Made by a program: the position numbers and the translations under genes. DNA of 64,000 nt, from the NCBI GenBank assembly GCA_003952965.2, contig CM025855.1:36231742-36295741 (forward strand), read 5' to 3'. Shown piece by piece: positions 12,152 to 24,241 of this stretch; position 1 is the stretch's first letter; the number at the start of each line of letters is the position of its first letter. A model generated the notes under the pieces. That model ran no database searches and was not told the origin of the DNA. It was given only the letters and a program-made list of their open reading frames with translations. The stretch comes from Morella rubra. Lineage: Eukaryota > Streptophyta > Magnoliopsida > Fagales > Myricaceae.

Positions 12152-12579
12152 ATGGTGAGAAGATCCATGGGAAGACTTGAGATGGTCTTGGGTATGGGGA
12201 TAATCATTCTGCTTGTAATTGGAGTTCTGCAAGCTCGTGAAGTCCTTGCACTTTCCTCTTCCCGTCCACTAATTCCCTCTAACCAGCTTCCTGATCACCC
12301 TTCTGATCAGGTTGAGCATGTTTGCAGCTTGTTGCGTTGCTGCCTCAACACAAAACTTAGAGGGTGTAAAAAGAAGAAAAGAGATAAACCTAGTATTGAC
12401 ACCATCGCTGTATTGAACTTGGCTTCATCAATTGCTTCGGTCAGTACTCTTCTCCCCATGACCCAGCATATGCCCCTACTCAAAATTGCTTGAAAGTTTG
12501 CCGTCCTTACGAAGAATATTTTACTTTTGTAGCTTGTTTGCTTAAGTGTCGTAAAGATTCCTTCGAAAAGAAGGTCTAA
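12152..12579 (+). pseudogene. Type Y cysteine-rich secreted protein, pseudogene copy
   Basis: The frame opens with ATG at 12152, giving a basic start and a hydrophobic signal segment (IIILLVIGVLQA), then C..LLRCCLNTKLRGC. Near 12396 one base is missing relative to the copy at 29350, and the original frame shifts away. In the other frame the conserved CIELGFINCF, CLKVC and ACLLKC motifs follow to TAA at 12577-12579. All ten mature-type cysteines are encoded when both frames are read, so this is a very young pseudogene with one visible lesion. A sequencing error would restore it. Confidence 0.85.
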
Positions 12580-13833
12580 GAGTTTATCTACAGGTATAAT
12601 CCATGAGACGAACTGTGTCCTACTAAGGTAAAAATGTGAACAGATTATGTGCAAAACCATGCAAAAGAATGACTTATGCAAATAAACAAAATGTGCTAGC
12701 CTTGAAACATTGGATTTGTTTCTTTAAATCACAGCCGTCACTTTGTATAGCTATGCAAAATTTTCCTTTACACAGAATCATTTCTCGGCAAAAACTCGGT
12801 CCCTCTCTCTTCTTCTCCCCGCAATTACTACACACAAATGCATAAATATAATGATAGAGTAATGTCTTTGTGCTTTCAGATCGCGTAATAAAGATGCCGT
12901 CTGCACGTTCCGGAAGGATGGCGCGTGGCGGACATGGTGCATGCCAATCCATGGCACCCCACTTTCTCTTTTCTTGCTCATTAATTTGTAATGTGACTTT
13001 ATAAATTATCTGAAATGTGGAATAAAGAGATGTGTACTGTTACTGGATATATGTAAGTAAATGTTTCAGCCGATTTTGGTGTTGTTGAGGCATATGATTT
13101 GGACCCCGACGTACGTTCTTTAATTTTCTTGGTTTCATTCGACCCCTAATTGAATTTTTTGTGTCATACTTCTTATACAAAACCTTTTGATTAGGGTCTA
13201 GAAGGTATTACTTCAACATGCTTTTATTAGGGAACGTAAGAAGTTAATTAAACTCTAAACAGTAAATCTAAATACTAAAAGTTAAAGGTAACTAATTACT
13301 TACCATTCAATTGGAAATCAGTTTGATAATTGTTTGGTTTTTTGTACACCTTTTAGGTGGAGGAATGACTCAACACATTGTGATGTTTTGGTAGCTTTGC
13401 TCATGATCCTGCGATTGGACCCCTACAAGTCGAAATGGCATTGCTAAAAATTAATTTGTCTTAATATAGATTACTACGTTATAAGCCTTTTGAGGCTTGG
13501 AAGTCCAAGCTAGAATATTATTGTTTAAGCAAATGGAGCTTAAATTAACAACTGTTTTCATTGGACCAACCCTCTACTTGTTTACATTCAAACTATTGAC
13601 GATCACTCTTACACGTATATACTTGAGGTGTCCTCAAATTCCTATGTTGAAATAAAACTTGGTTTTCAAAGTTATTACCTACCCAGCCACCTAAAGGTCA
13701 TAGGACTTAAGTATGTTTTGCTCATTCAGTTGCGTGTATAAAAGAAAGAAGGGTTTACACCTTGATTATCTTTATGGATTTATACTTCTAAATAAGAAAT
13801 TAGTTTCTCAAGTGGGATGAAAATGTGGGAGAC
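12580..13833 (+). repeat. 3' flank of the type Y copy, paralogous to 29643-31400
   Basis: No gene is seen. The segment aligns with 29643-29889 plus 30704-31400, including GAGTAATGTCTTTGTGCTTT at 12857, which is the empty site for the LINE at 29890-30688. It also carries the duplicated ACAAAACCTTTTGATTAGGG block at 13178. Confidence 0.8.
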
Positions 13834-14348
13834 ACATTAGGAGACTAATTACGAGGGTGATGTGATGGTGCTAATTATCCTCATTCTAGTTGAAGTTCAA
13901 GCTAATCATGATCACTAGTTTGCTCCTACAGCTTCTTGTAGCCCTCCTTCCACTCCAACCAGCTCGCTTTCTGATCATTTCTCCAAGCTTGATAAAAATC
14001 AGGTAACATTTAGTTCTTGTCTTGCAGATGGATTTGGAGATTGCAACAGAGAAAGAGAGGAAGAACAAAAAAAAGATCTGCAAAAGGGGGAGTCGGCCAA
14101 GTGGCATAGTTTTTAAATTGACTACCACTTTGACTAGTGTATTCTTATGGTAGCTTTCCACTGCACAACTTGAATCTTGAATCAGATTTTTGAATGACCC
14201 AATGCTTCATGAAATGGCAACGTAGAATATTTTTTGCAGCAAAGAACACCGTTTAAATGATCACGATTATGTAGCATGTATACTGAAATATTATGAAGAT
14301 CATTTCAAGAAGGACTTAGATATCATTTATAAGCAGCAGAATCCATGA
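13834..14348 (+). pseudogene. Type X cysteine-rich secreted protein, older pseudogene copy
   Basis: Recognisable as a type X gene by alignment with 21284-21763. Shared landmarks are TTGAAGTTCAAGCTAATCATGA, AGTTCTTGTCTTGCAGATGG and ATATTATGAAGATCATTTCAAG, ending CCATGAGC. The start codon region is altered (ACATTAGGAGAC in place of ATGGCTAGGAGAC), there is an early TAG in the mature region, and several indels. It is more decayed than the copy at 5582-6049. Confidence 0.85.
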
Positions 14349-14599
14349 GCTTCTGCTTCAAATGTGGTAAATAGTTCTGACCTATACTCTCTTTCTATCC
14401 GTGTGTGTGAGTTAGAGTGTCCTCTAGAGTGTTTCCCAACATTCCCACAAACATCTCCAGCTACCATATTCTTTTTCGACCTCTCTCATCATTATCCCGA
14501 AGTCTCATTACTATCCCGAGGTTCCATTTCTCCCAAAGCATTCCAATAATCCCGAAGTGCTCACGAGGTGTCCCGCGCTTTTCCCCAATTAACCCCGGT

Positions 14600-15225
14600 A
14601 TAAACGAATGACTTGAATCACCTATTCTTTAGCTGTTACCCAATTCAAAAGATTTGGTTCCTATTATTGGACAAATGCAACATGCCACGTTTGACCATGG
14701 GGTGGGCGGAGCTGGTGAACTGGGCTAGTCAACACTTAAAAAGGAAAATCTTTATTGAACACGAATACCAGATGCATGTTTGATGCAACAATACACTATG
14801 TTTGGAGAGAACGAGATGCTAGGATGTATGGAAGGAGTAAGCGTAAAACTATTTCTCTTTAAGGATACTCAATTGGTTGTCAAAGCTAGGATGAATTCGC
14901 TCAAGGGATTCAAAGCTTCGTCAAGGGAGCAAGTTGTGGCTAATGCTTGGGGATTGGATGATGGTATTTGAAGGGCAGGTAACTACTAATGTAGTTGTGG
15001 TGTCAATTGAAATTTCTTTCTCTGTTTGTTTCTTGTGATGGGGTGTGATGTAATGCATGTACTGCACGTTGTGATGTAGGGCATAATTAGGCTCTTATTA
15101 CCCTGTTTTGCTCTGTTGTTGCTTCTTTGTAATCCTTGTTTTCTACAGGTGCTTTCCGCCTTTTCTTTTGTAGTGTCGTTTCGCTCTTTTTTGTTTAATA
15201 CAAATTTGCTTACCCAAAGAAAAGA
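14600..15225 (+). mobile_element. LINE 3' fragment, duplicate of 6815-7430
   Basis: Same decayed zf-RVT region and 3' untranslated tail (TAGGGCATAATTAGGCTC, ending TTACCCAAAGAAAAG) as at 6815-7430. The order pseudogene X, shared spacer, LINE tail, LTR-like repeat is the same in both places, so it was copied as part of a segmental duplication. Confidence 0.75.
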
Positions 15226-15569
15226 ATATATGCATCTGCAGCTAGGAACCATTAATAATCTTTCCCAGTTATAAATTCCCAAACAATATTTTGATCATTA
15301 ACTTTTACTTAATTCTATTTTCTTGCTAAATATCATCGGTATAATATTTGTCTCGATCCAGTACTCTCGACGAGGGGAAAAAATAGAGTGATTCAATATT
15401 GAATTGACCATAGGCTACTAAAAGTTCTAACTAATTAGACACATAATTGCAACAAAACAGAAATCTTTGGATATTGTCTCAATTGTTTCGAAAAACTTCT
15501 AGAAAGTGAAAATACGTGAGGATTTTCATTAATGGCATATAAGCAGCTAATTCTTTGTTACTCTATGTG

Positions 15570-16150
15570 GGAACAGTTTAGACCTTAACTTACTAGAGGG
15601 AGGGGGTGAATAGAAAATTAAAATTTTATAGCACAACTGACACACACTAATGCGGAAATCAATACAATCTTAAACAATCATTAATTGAACCTGTACATGA
15701 TCTACAATATGTCAATCAACTCTATCCAAGTACAATAATCACTCCTATTTAACCAAATCAACCAATTCTAAGATCACCTAGACTTTAGCACAAACTCAAA
15801 ATTAGATATATCAATCATGCAATTTAGAAGCGGTAAAGAATAGAAGCAATCGCAATTTAACACAAAGAACACACAAGATTGTTTTCGGAGTGAAAAACCC
15901 TTTGAGGAACTTCTTCAAGAGGGAAAAACCACTCCAGGCTTACCACCGATTAACCAATCCACTAAATGAGAAAATCCCTTACAATCGGTAACCTCATTTA
16001 CCACAAAACTTTTGCTACTAACAAGTCCCAAAGGGAGCCATTCGAATGACGCCGTATCTGCACCAAAATATAAAGCACTTTCAATAAATCGTAATCTGTA
16101 TAGACTTATAATACAAATACATTCATAGAGGGTTTTTACAAGCTGTCTAA
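15570..16150. repeat. LTR-like repeat, second copy
   Basis: Diverged copy of 7655-8350. Collinearity stops abruptly at about 16150 (AATTTGC), where the unrelated sequence of E3 begins. Confidence 0.45.
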
Positions 16151-19100
16151 GAGAATTTGCACTAGGCCCTATCTTAACAACGAACGACACCGTTTTTCCC
16201 AAAACAAACGATGACATTTTCTTTTAAAAACATTAGAACGGCAAGGAAAAATAAACAAATATTTGTTTTAACTAAACTACACCATTATAAATCCTTTATT
16301 AACCATGCCTGCAAGTTTTAAAAACAGTCTAGACAGTCTGCTCTGGTACGGCGGTGCCATTTTTCATTTTAAAACGACATTGTTTTCTTGTCCAAACGGA
16401 TGTTAATATGTTCGAACAGTATTAAGTTAAGTAACATACATGTAAATAAACGACATTTCATATATATCATACATTATATTATACATTAAATATATATGTT
16501 ATAGTTATTAAATTGGGTTACTTATATAATTAATATATTAAGTTAAGTAAAAACTAGTTAAAGTTAATCAACATAAAACAAAATTAACATAAATATCCAA
16601 AATAATAAACCATATGTCAACAAATACAAATCCATAAATAAAAGATATCCATAAAACATAGCGTAAAATAAAACTAATAAAGCAATAAACATAAAAATAT
16701 CGTCATAGTCATGGTGCGGGCTAAGAGGGTCTTAATCCGAGTGACTCATGTATCTTCTCCAAGAGCTCCTCCATATTGCTCATCTGATCATGAGCGTCTG
16801 CAGCTGTGCCGAAATGGTAGTCATAAACTGCTACAAACCAGGCATCTGCATTGTATAGCACTCAGATCCTTCCTATAGTGGTGACCTCCTCCTTCAGCAT
16901 GCTATTGAGCAAGAACATAGTTCTACTCGAGAGTGGTGAGACAAGCACCGAGATCAACACATAATCGAAGAGTAGGATCAACTATCATCCGTACAACTTC
17001 CTTCAGCTCCGCCAGTCAAGAGTCTACCCAGGTTGGTCGCTTTTTCTGCACCTGCCGACTTGAACTCTCCCTGGCATCATGAACAGGGGCTACTGGCACT
17101 GGCTGAGGCTTTTCAACACTGACACCGACAACTTGTCATAGCTGCTGTTGTCAAAGCAAAGCTGTGGAATGACTTAAAGTGGTCCGACAATTCGTACCCA
17201 GAGGATTCTTCCTATCCTCATACGGACCATCTACAATGCCCACATCATGAAGGAATTGTGTCAGGAGAAGTCCGTACGGCAACCCAGAGCTCGACGGTGT
17301 CTTCGCTTCCGATCGCAGAGTCATGAAAATGTAGAGAGACAAATCCACAATCAGCCCTCTAGCCACGATCAGCATCAGCTCACCCCTCTCTATAGGACAC
17401 TCTGTCATGTGCACTCTCGGCTCGATGACGTAAGATCATTCATGATACACCAAAATGGAAACATCTCATTTTGGCGTACGGAAGATCCGACAACCACCAC
17501 ATCTTGGCCCTGTAGTGTATAGAATATGTCCTCTCGACTAAGCTTCATCAGGATGTCCCCGGCAGGGAAGGCTTCAACCGGCCTTTACATACCCATGTAT
17601 GCCACTAGCAATTCTGTCGAGAACTGAAAGGAGACCCCACATAGAGTAATGTCCCAGAGAGGTGCATTGATATCCGCAACATCCAAAAGTGCGACATAGA
17701 ATTCTTAAACCAGATCTACAGATGTCGTGCCAGTTCTCTTAAGATAAAAGATCCAATCTTGGTCGTCCACAATTAACGTCCGAACTGGCCAATAAAAAAC
17801 TAACTTTAACATGAACTGTGCACACACACAACACAGAAATAAATATCATTTAAATAAAACGATGACATCTAAGACCTTTACGTGTGCACGGTTAACACAA
17901 CACGTCCAGACATAATTAAAAATAAAAATAAAATACTTAAAACTGTCGAAGGTTAAAAAAAAATCGAACGTATCGAGGAATAGAACGAGTCGACTCAGCC
18001 ATGCTCCTCCCACCTCCAACCACTGAAAACAATGCCAAATTTAACAACATTATATTCTAAACAATCCTACAATCCTAAGCAATCAATATAAACCCAAAAA
18101 CAATACGTTCAATAAGATTTCATGGGCTAAAATTTGATTTCAAAATTTTTAAGTAAATAATGTATGAAAATAACATTTTTCACTGAAAAATCGAAATAAA
18201 AACATACGAAACATACCTTAATACAAAGTAATCAAGGTAATAGGACGTAAAGTGGAGAATTTGTGAGGTAACAGGTCGAATCTTTGAGAGAAATGGAGAG
18301 AAATGGGGTGTGGTGTGTGTGAAAAATGAGTTCTGATGGTTTCTCTTCAAATTTAAAAATCGTCAACACCGACCAAATGCTGATGGGATGTGCATTAAAT
18401 GCCATGACTCAAACCATTGCGAAAATCTCCTGAAATCGCACACTATTCAGATGGTGTAAGGACATGCAGAAGTTCTCTGCATGGCCCCATGCAACATGGA
18501 GGTCTAACTTTCGTTTAGAAAACTAGCACGTGCGTCCAGATAGTCATATGACGTGCAAACGTTAACAACTGTTTTGCACGATAGTTGGAGGTACACACGT
18601 GTCCGTCAAGCAAGGATTGTGCAGACTGTGCGAACGACCCTAGAAGGGACATCCAAACTATTTTAGTATTTAATGGCAATTTAGGATACATCACAAAAGG
18701 GTGACAGAGGCCTTTTGTCACCGAAAATGCATGCACTCATTTCATTGGCATTCGAACATGCATTGTTGTTACACATTTCACCTGACACTAACGTTTGGCC
18801 AATTATTGTAGGTACGTCTGAACGTTGTTTAAGCTGTTGTGATGATTTAGGTTTCGTCATAGATGGGTGACAAGGTATTTTGTCACCCAAATACAGTTCA
18901 AACGGTATTTTACTTGTGGGGACGCTATTGTAATCTTTTATGTCGAAAATATTTTGTCACGGATTTGTGACGTTTGGGCTATCGTCATTGGAAAAAACGT
19001 GTGAACGGTTTTTTATATCGTGCGGACATTTTTTAACCTCCCCGAATACCTGCCGTGACTATGTTGATTTTTTTGTCAGGGAAAGCATTGTCTAGTGTCA

Positions 19101-19151
19101 AAATATTTTTTTTCACCCAAGAATTTGACACAGGTCAAAATTCTTGCAGTG
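16150..19151. mobile_element. CACTA-like element E3 (left end uncertain)
   Basis: The right end ...GTCAAAATTCTTGCAGTG at 19134-19151 has the CACTGCAAGAATTTT reverse complement expected of a CACTA terminus. Inverted TTTGTCACC/GGTGACAAA motifs fill 18700-19140. After 19151 the sequence resumes a duplicated flank also present at 31850-31945. On the left, homology to 8340 ends near 16150, but no matching TIR was found there, so the left terminus is lost or mutated. The interior encodes a decayed PF20167-like frame on the minus strand. Confidence 0.7.
16715..17775 (-). pseudogene. PF20167-like plant transposon protein, decayed
   Basis: Minus-strand translation of 17640-17705 gives EFYVALLDVADINAPLWD, closely parallel to the EFYAALTKIDTNADKWE motif of the frame at 24242 in E4. 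Further downstream, around 17260-17330, the minus strand gives SGLPYGLLLTQFLHDVGI, another motif I associate with this family of plant transposon proteins. Many stops and frame changes interrupt it. The biochemical role of the family is not known to me. Its presence in both E3 and E4 links the two as relatives. Confidence 0.65.
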
Positions 19152-21283
19152 ATTGTTTCCTTACATCTGATCACTAGAATCATTTGAGTCATGATCTTGC
19201 ATTCTCATACAAGTTGCTCTTGTCTTGATCCTTCTTAAAATTGGGTTTAATATAACTTTCAGTGCATTTGAAACTTCAATCCATCTGTAAAGTGCATCTT
19301 CTCTACATGGCTTTGCAAGAAAGTTGCAAAGCAAAAAAATGTAATTTTTTTAGTGAACTTGAAAACATGAAACACAAGGCGCCCCAGAACCGTGACATCT
19401 AGCAGCAGCTTCTCCTTGCAGGCGATCGAGAGATTTTGATTCGAACTCCTGTCAATTTCTTTTTTTCTCTGAGTAAAACGAAACCTTTCCAATGTTGGTA
19501 TTTTACTTGTGTCACTTGGACTACATATATTCTATCAAGCTACTGAAGATTGTATTTTACTTGTCTAATTTTTTTTCCAAAAAGACATGATCTTTTTAGC
19601 CTTTCCAATGGGTGCTTTTATTTAATGTTTTCTAGACAGAGGCCGTCACATGTTAATATATAACATTGAGCCATATATAGTGTATCACATTCTATGGAGG
19701 GGAAAAAAACTCTTATCTTAAATTTATTTATCCTATGAATTTCAAACGACTTTTCGTTTTAATGAAACTTTCTGTGGGTGCAGCGTACGTACGGCATAGT
19801 ATTTGCCTGCTTACGCATTGAAATATATTTATTCTTATTTGATTAACTTAACCAAATTGGTTTATTCTATTTGCTTCAAATGCCTCTGCAAAAACTCCAT
19901 ATTTTTATGTAACTTTGCTTATGAATTAATCCAATTCTCTTTCAAAACCTCTTAACTATTTTCTTGACATATTGTATTGTGACGGCATCGGATCATCTCT
20001 TCATTTGTTCATTAATTTGGAACAATATATTTATTCTAAAGGTGTAATTGTTAAAATTAAAAAGATCCTTAAACCTTACCCTAGCCAGAAGACATCAAAT
20101 TGTATCTTTTTACCAACACTGAATTCCAGGATTTTTAAATAGGCTTGGTTACCTTTATAGTCCCTGTGATATTGACTTTTATTAAATCAGTCTCTGTGAT
20201 ACAACTTTGAATGGAATGGTCCTGTGGTTTGTTTTTTAGACATACTAGTCCTTTAAGCCATCAAAAATTAACCCACTAACGGGATAGGATCTGAGATAGG
20301 ATATCTGAATCCGAAAATAGTTATCTCGACCCCTAAACCATGTCAATCTTCCGTTAGTTGGCCAATTTTTTATGGACGAAAGGACCTATATGTCTAAAAA
20401 ATAGACCACAATAAATCATTTCGTTCAAAGTTGTACCACAGGGACTGATTTGTTAAGTCAATACTACAGGAACTATAACAACAATTAAGCCTTTTAAAAA
20501 TGACTGTCGGCTTATCACTTTTCTCATACCAATCTGTAATTGTCTTCCAAATCAATCTTTGCTACGAATGCTTATTTACAATTTACAAGATTCTAATCTT
20601 TATGATGTTTTTCTTTCTCTTTTTCTTACCACAGGAGCAATTAAGTAATTAGTTAATTGCTGGTGACCTTGTTATCTTTTCGTTTTCTAGGTCATCTACA
20701 ACACAAAAATAAATATAACTTTTTGCTCTAGGTGAGGTCTAATTAGGCCAAGGCTTAAGTTGCCTTACCCTTCAGCTAGCCCTGACTGCCAGTTTATCAC
20801 TTTTTTCTGACCACTCTGTAATTGTCTTCCAAATCAATCTTTGCTACAAATGCTTATTCACAATTTACCAATCTTTATGATATTTTTCTTTCTCTATAAC
20901 AGGAGTAATTAAATAATAGGAATTTCCATATGCATTGGTTATGCAATAAATAAACATAATAATGATTAATTTATTCCACGTATACTTATATGACATTTTT
21001 TATGATGCTCTTTGAGCCAATGATTCTCTTCCAAAACCCTTTAGACGTACGAGTTGTTATGGTATATTCCGTACGTTGATTGGATCAACCCTCTACAGTC
21101 TACGCCACTCTTTTTCATTCAGACTAATTATGAGTCATAGCTCTTACACGTATATTACCCATATATATATATATATATATATGATTCAGTTACACATATT
21201 AAAGATAGAAGTGTTTGAATTTTGATTATCACTCTGAATTTATACTTCAAAATCATAAAAGTTTCTCAGGCAAGACATAATCG
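19152..21283 (+). repeat. Segmental duplication copy B, 5' flank of the intact type X gene
   Basis: Aligns with 3247-5581 (minus the MITE there) over about 2 kb. The part 19160-19255 also matches 31855-31945. No coding sequence is seen. A (TA)n run at about 21160-21182 and a TTTATA at about 21240 precede the ATG at 21284; the same layout precedes the broken copy at 5582. Which of them serves as a TATA box cannot be decided from sequence. Confidence 0.85.
20142..20491. mobile_element. Mutator-like MITE, second family
   Basis: A 350-bp element starting GGCTTGGTTACC and ending ACAATTAAGCC. Inner arms are inverted repeats (TATAGTCCCTGTGATATTGACTT against AAGTCAATACTACAGGAACTATA, both interrupted by mismatches). 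It is flanked by TTTTAAATA and TTTTAAAAA (8 of 9 matching). The paralogous site near 4790 lacks it. Confidence 0.85.
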
Positions 21284-21763
21284 ATGGCTAGGAGACTTGC
21301 GACGGTGATTATGACGGTGTTACTTTTGCTTATTCTATCTGAAGTTCAAGCTAATCATGACCAGCTTGCTCCTACTTCCTTCAGCCCTTCTTCACTTCCA
21401 GACTTGCTTTCTAATTTCTCCAAACTTGATGAAAATCGGCAAACTCTCAGTTCTTGCCTAGCAGATGGAATTGAATATTGCAAGCGAGAAACAGAGCATG
21501 AACGTCTAAAAAGAGAGACAGGAGGAAAAAAATGGCTTAGTTTTTCAATTGACTCCCACTATGACGAGTGTATTCATTGGAAATTTGTCCACTGCATGCG
21601 TCATCGCAAATTTTTGAGTGACCCAAAGTTTCATGGAATAGCAAAGCAGCTAGAGGTTTGCTACTCAGAAAACCATAAAATGAGCCATATTGCAAAATGT
21701 TTACTAAAATATTATGAAGAGCATTTCAAGGAGTCAGATATCATCTATATACAGAATCCATGA
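21284..21763 (+). CDS. Type X small secreted cysteine-rich protein, intact
   Basis: A 159-residue single-exon protein of a family I do not recognise. Residues 1-23 form a clear signal peptide: RR, a leucine-rich core, then SEVQA with likely cleavage after Ala23, so secretion is predicted. A Ser/Pro-rich linker (about 30-45) follows. Six mature cysteines form three pairs: C58-x7-C66, C96-x7-C104, C126-x12-C139. The body is charged and probably helical, ending YYEEHFK. The ATG matches the start in the paralogue at 5582. Two other type X copies in the window are broken, so this is the only candidate functional one. A possible poly(A) signal AATAAA lies at 21874-21879. A defence, signalling or reproductive role would be a guess. 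Type Y proteins nearby share the C-x7-C pairs. Confidence 0.8.
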   Translation: MARRLATVIMTVLLLLILSEVQANHDQLAPTSFSPSSLPDLLSNFSKLDENRQTLSSCLADGIEYCKRETEHERLKRETGGKKWLSFSIDSHYDECIHWKFVHCMRHRKFLSDPKFHGIAKQLEVCYSENHKMSHIAKCLLKYYEEHFKESDIIYIQNP

Positions 21764-22953
21764 GCTTCCTGCTTGAAATATTAAAGATAGTGTGTCCTTG
21801 TTCTTCTAATCTCGTCAATGAATTTTTCAGTTGTATCAGGTCCGTTTGAATTTAATACACTAAGATGGGATACAATAAATTTCTAATATTATTAAAAAAT
21901 ATATATTATACAAAACCTTTTGATTAGGGTCAAAAAGGTATTACTTCTACATGCATGCCTTTATTAGGGTACGTAATAAATGAGGTACACACATCCTACC
22001 AATCAGCCGAGAAAATAAAAAATAAAAATGTACAACGTGGTGCTACCTCTGTTACGTTAACTTCTGCTCGTGAATATAATATATCACAAAGAAAAACATA
22101 AGTTGGAGTCTTTAAATTAATTATGATGTCGATAAATCAGGGATTTAAATTATAAAATTATTCCTATTGAGTCTTTAAATTATAGAAAATTATTTATATA
22201 TATACCATTTATGATTCCCCTGTTAGGATCATGAAATATGATAATATTTCCACGGTTCTATATTATTATTTTTTTGGGTAATTGGTAAGTGTATTAATTT
22301 CCCAAAGAACTGTTAAAAAAAAAAAAGGGGCATAGCCCGGAATAGAAAAAGGAAAAAACTCAAGCCCTACACAAGAGGGGGAAAACAAGACTAAGATGAT
22401 CTAAGTATAAAGCTAAGAAAGAAACTCAAGTATCCAATTGAGGTTGCAAGATAGCATCAGATATGTGCCAATTCCGTATAAGCTGAAGGTTGGTGTTGGA
22501 CCTTCCAAAACTACTAAGGATACTTATCCTTGCCAAACTGCAGAAGTGATATCAGAAAGCACAAGGTATAAGCGTCTCAATGCTCCAATAAAAACTCTGT
22601 TATTTCTTTCCCTCCAAATGTAATAAAAAGTTGCTGCGAACATAGTTCTCATAATTCGAGCCAATAAAGACTTGCCTTTCACCCTTCTTGACATCCAGGC
22701 CACAACATCCTTCCAAACAACCAGATTCCTTGCCACACCACATCTTTCCAAAAGGATAATCCATATTCGTTGAGAGAAAGGGCACTTAAAAAATAAGTGT
22801 TCATCATCCTCCTCTCCATTGCTACACAACACACAATGGTTGTTTTCCAAGTCCTTGATAAAAGCAGGGGTGAACCCAAAATTTGCACTTAGGGGTGCCG
22901 ATCGATTGTACTGAACTGTTTTAAATTTTGGGGTGCTAGAAGTACAAATGAAA
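21764..22953 (+). repeat. 3' flank of the intact type X gene, interrupted by a LINE
   Basis: 21785-22268 and 22842-22953 together match 8491-9063, the same flank in copy A. No gene is seen apart from the LINE fragment at 22269-22841. Confidence 0.8.
22269..22841 (-). mobile_element. 5'-truncated LINE fragment with zf-RVT domain
   Basis: On the minus strand, 22850-22524 encodes HCVLCSNGEEDDEHLFFKC, a zf-RVT zinc-binding motif, followed by W.DVV.W and FYYIWRERNNRVF, the conserved C-terminus of plant L1 ORF2. The T run at 22269-22275 is the poly(A) end. The paralogous flank at 8940-8980 runs through without the insert, so it arrived after the A/B duplication. I could not find a convincing target duplication. 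Confidence 0.85.
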
Positions 22954-24241
22954 CACTACAACAAATTTCACTTATTGCGACGGATTATAAATTCTGTCCC
23001 AAAAAAAAAGTGAAAGTGTTGTTTTTGGGACAGAAACTCAAACTGTCCCAAAAGCTTTTTTTTTTGCGATGATTTTTTTTTCGGAGAAGAAAATGCAACA
23101 TCGCAAAAAAAAATTGACTGCATTTTTGGGACGGAATTTTCCCTTCCCAAAAACAGAACTTTTCGCAGCAGACTCATCCTTTAAAGTCATTCCGTTTGAT
23201 ATTTAAAACATTCATTCGAACTATATGTACATGCTTTTGCAAGTGCTTGAATGAACAATTACGTTATAATGCCCATCTCCATCCTGTATCCGTTTGAACG
23301 CATTCGAACCTGGAGTTTTCACCTACCACAATAAATGCACGTTCCATCATCATAAATTTTATTATTTTTTAATACGTTTGAACGTTATTGCATAACCATT
23401 CTAATGAATATTGAACGTTGGGAATAGGAATCTATCGATATCGAATAGTTTCTAACTTTTTTTGTTCGAACACTTTCGAACGTTAGTCAGGGATACTCTA
23501 ACTTCAACACCCGCATGTCATCGGTCTCCCGACCCTCTCATTTTCTCACATTTTCGCAAACTCACCAAAATTCTCTCAATCTCGCATTTTTACGTTTCCT
23601 CCTTGCAACTCGTATTTCCTACCTCTACACACTACAAGTTTTTTTAACGCATTTTAATCCATGTAACTTTGTTTTTGTTTTTTTTTCATAGATTTTGTTT
23701 TGTGCATTTTGATTTGAAAATGCTATGAATCTTCAAAAATGAGTGCATGTTATTGAATGTGAACGTTTCTAGTTAGTTTAGGATTGTTTGGGAATGATTT
23801 GTACGTAAAATGTCATTTTTTAGGGAATTTGAAAATGGCCGAGTTGACTCGACAGTTTCATTTTCATGTAACAGTGTACGATACTAATTTTTGTCATTCG
23901 AAGTTAGATATGGAACGCACCATTTAACCATGCATCGAATTTTGTCTAAAATGGTGCATTTCAGTATTATCATTCGAATAAAATTGTGTTCGATGTGTAG
24001 GCCTTCCGTTCGACATTTTAATTCTTTCATTCGATGTTTGAATACTTTTCGTTCGATGATTTAATACATTCCGTTCTATATTTTCATACGTTCCGTTCGA
24101 ACCTTTATTTTCTATTCGTTCGATGTTTTATGTTTAACGTTTGAACATTTTTACTATGTTCGAACAATGTTTTTATAACCATTCGAACTTGTTATTGTTA
24201 GCTCTAACAACCTTTTTTTTTTTTTGGTAGACTAGGCGAAT

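Noticed and set aside
13886-14161. 91-codon minus-strand frame
   Set aside because: Antisense of the type X pseudogene at 13834-14348.
16150-16170. CACTAGGCCC at 16159 as the left end of E3
   Set aside because: It starts CACTA but does not match the right terminus CACTGCAAGAATTTT, and no 3-bp duplication matches, so the boundary is left open.
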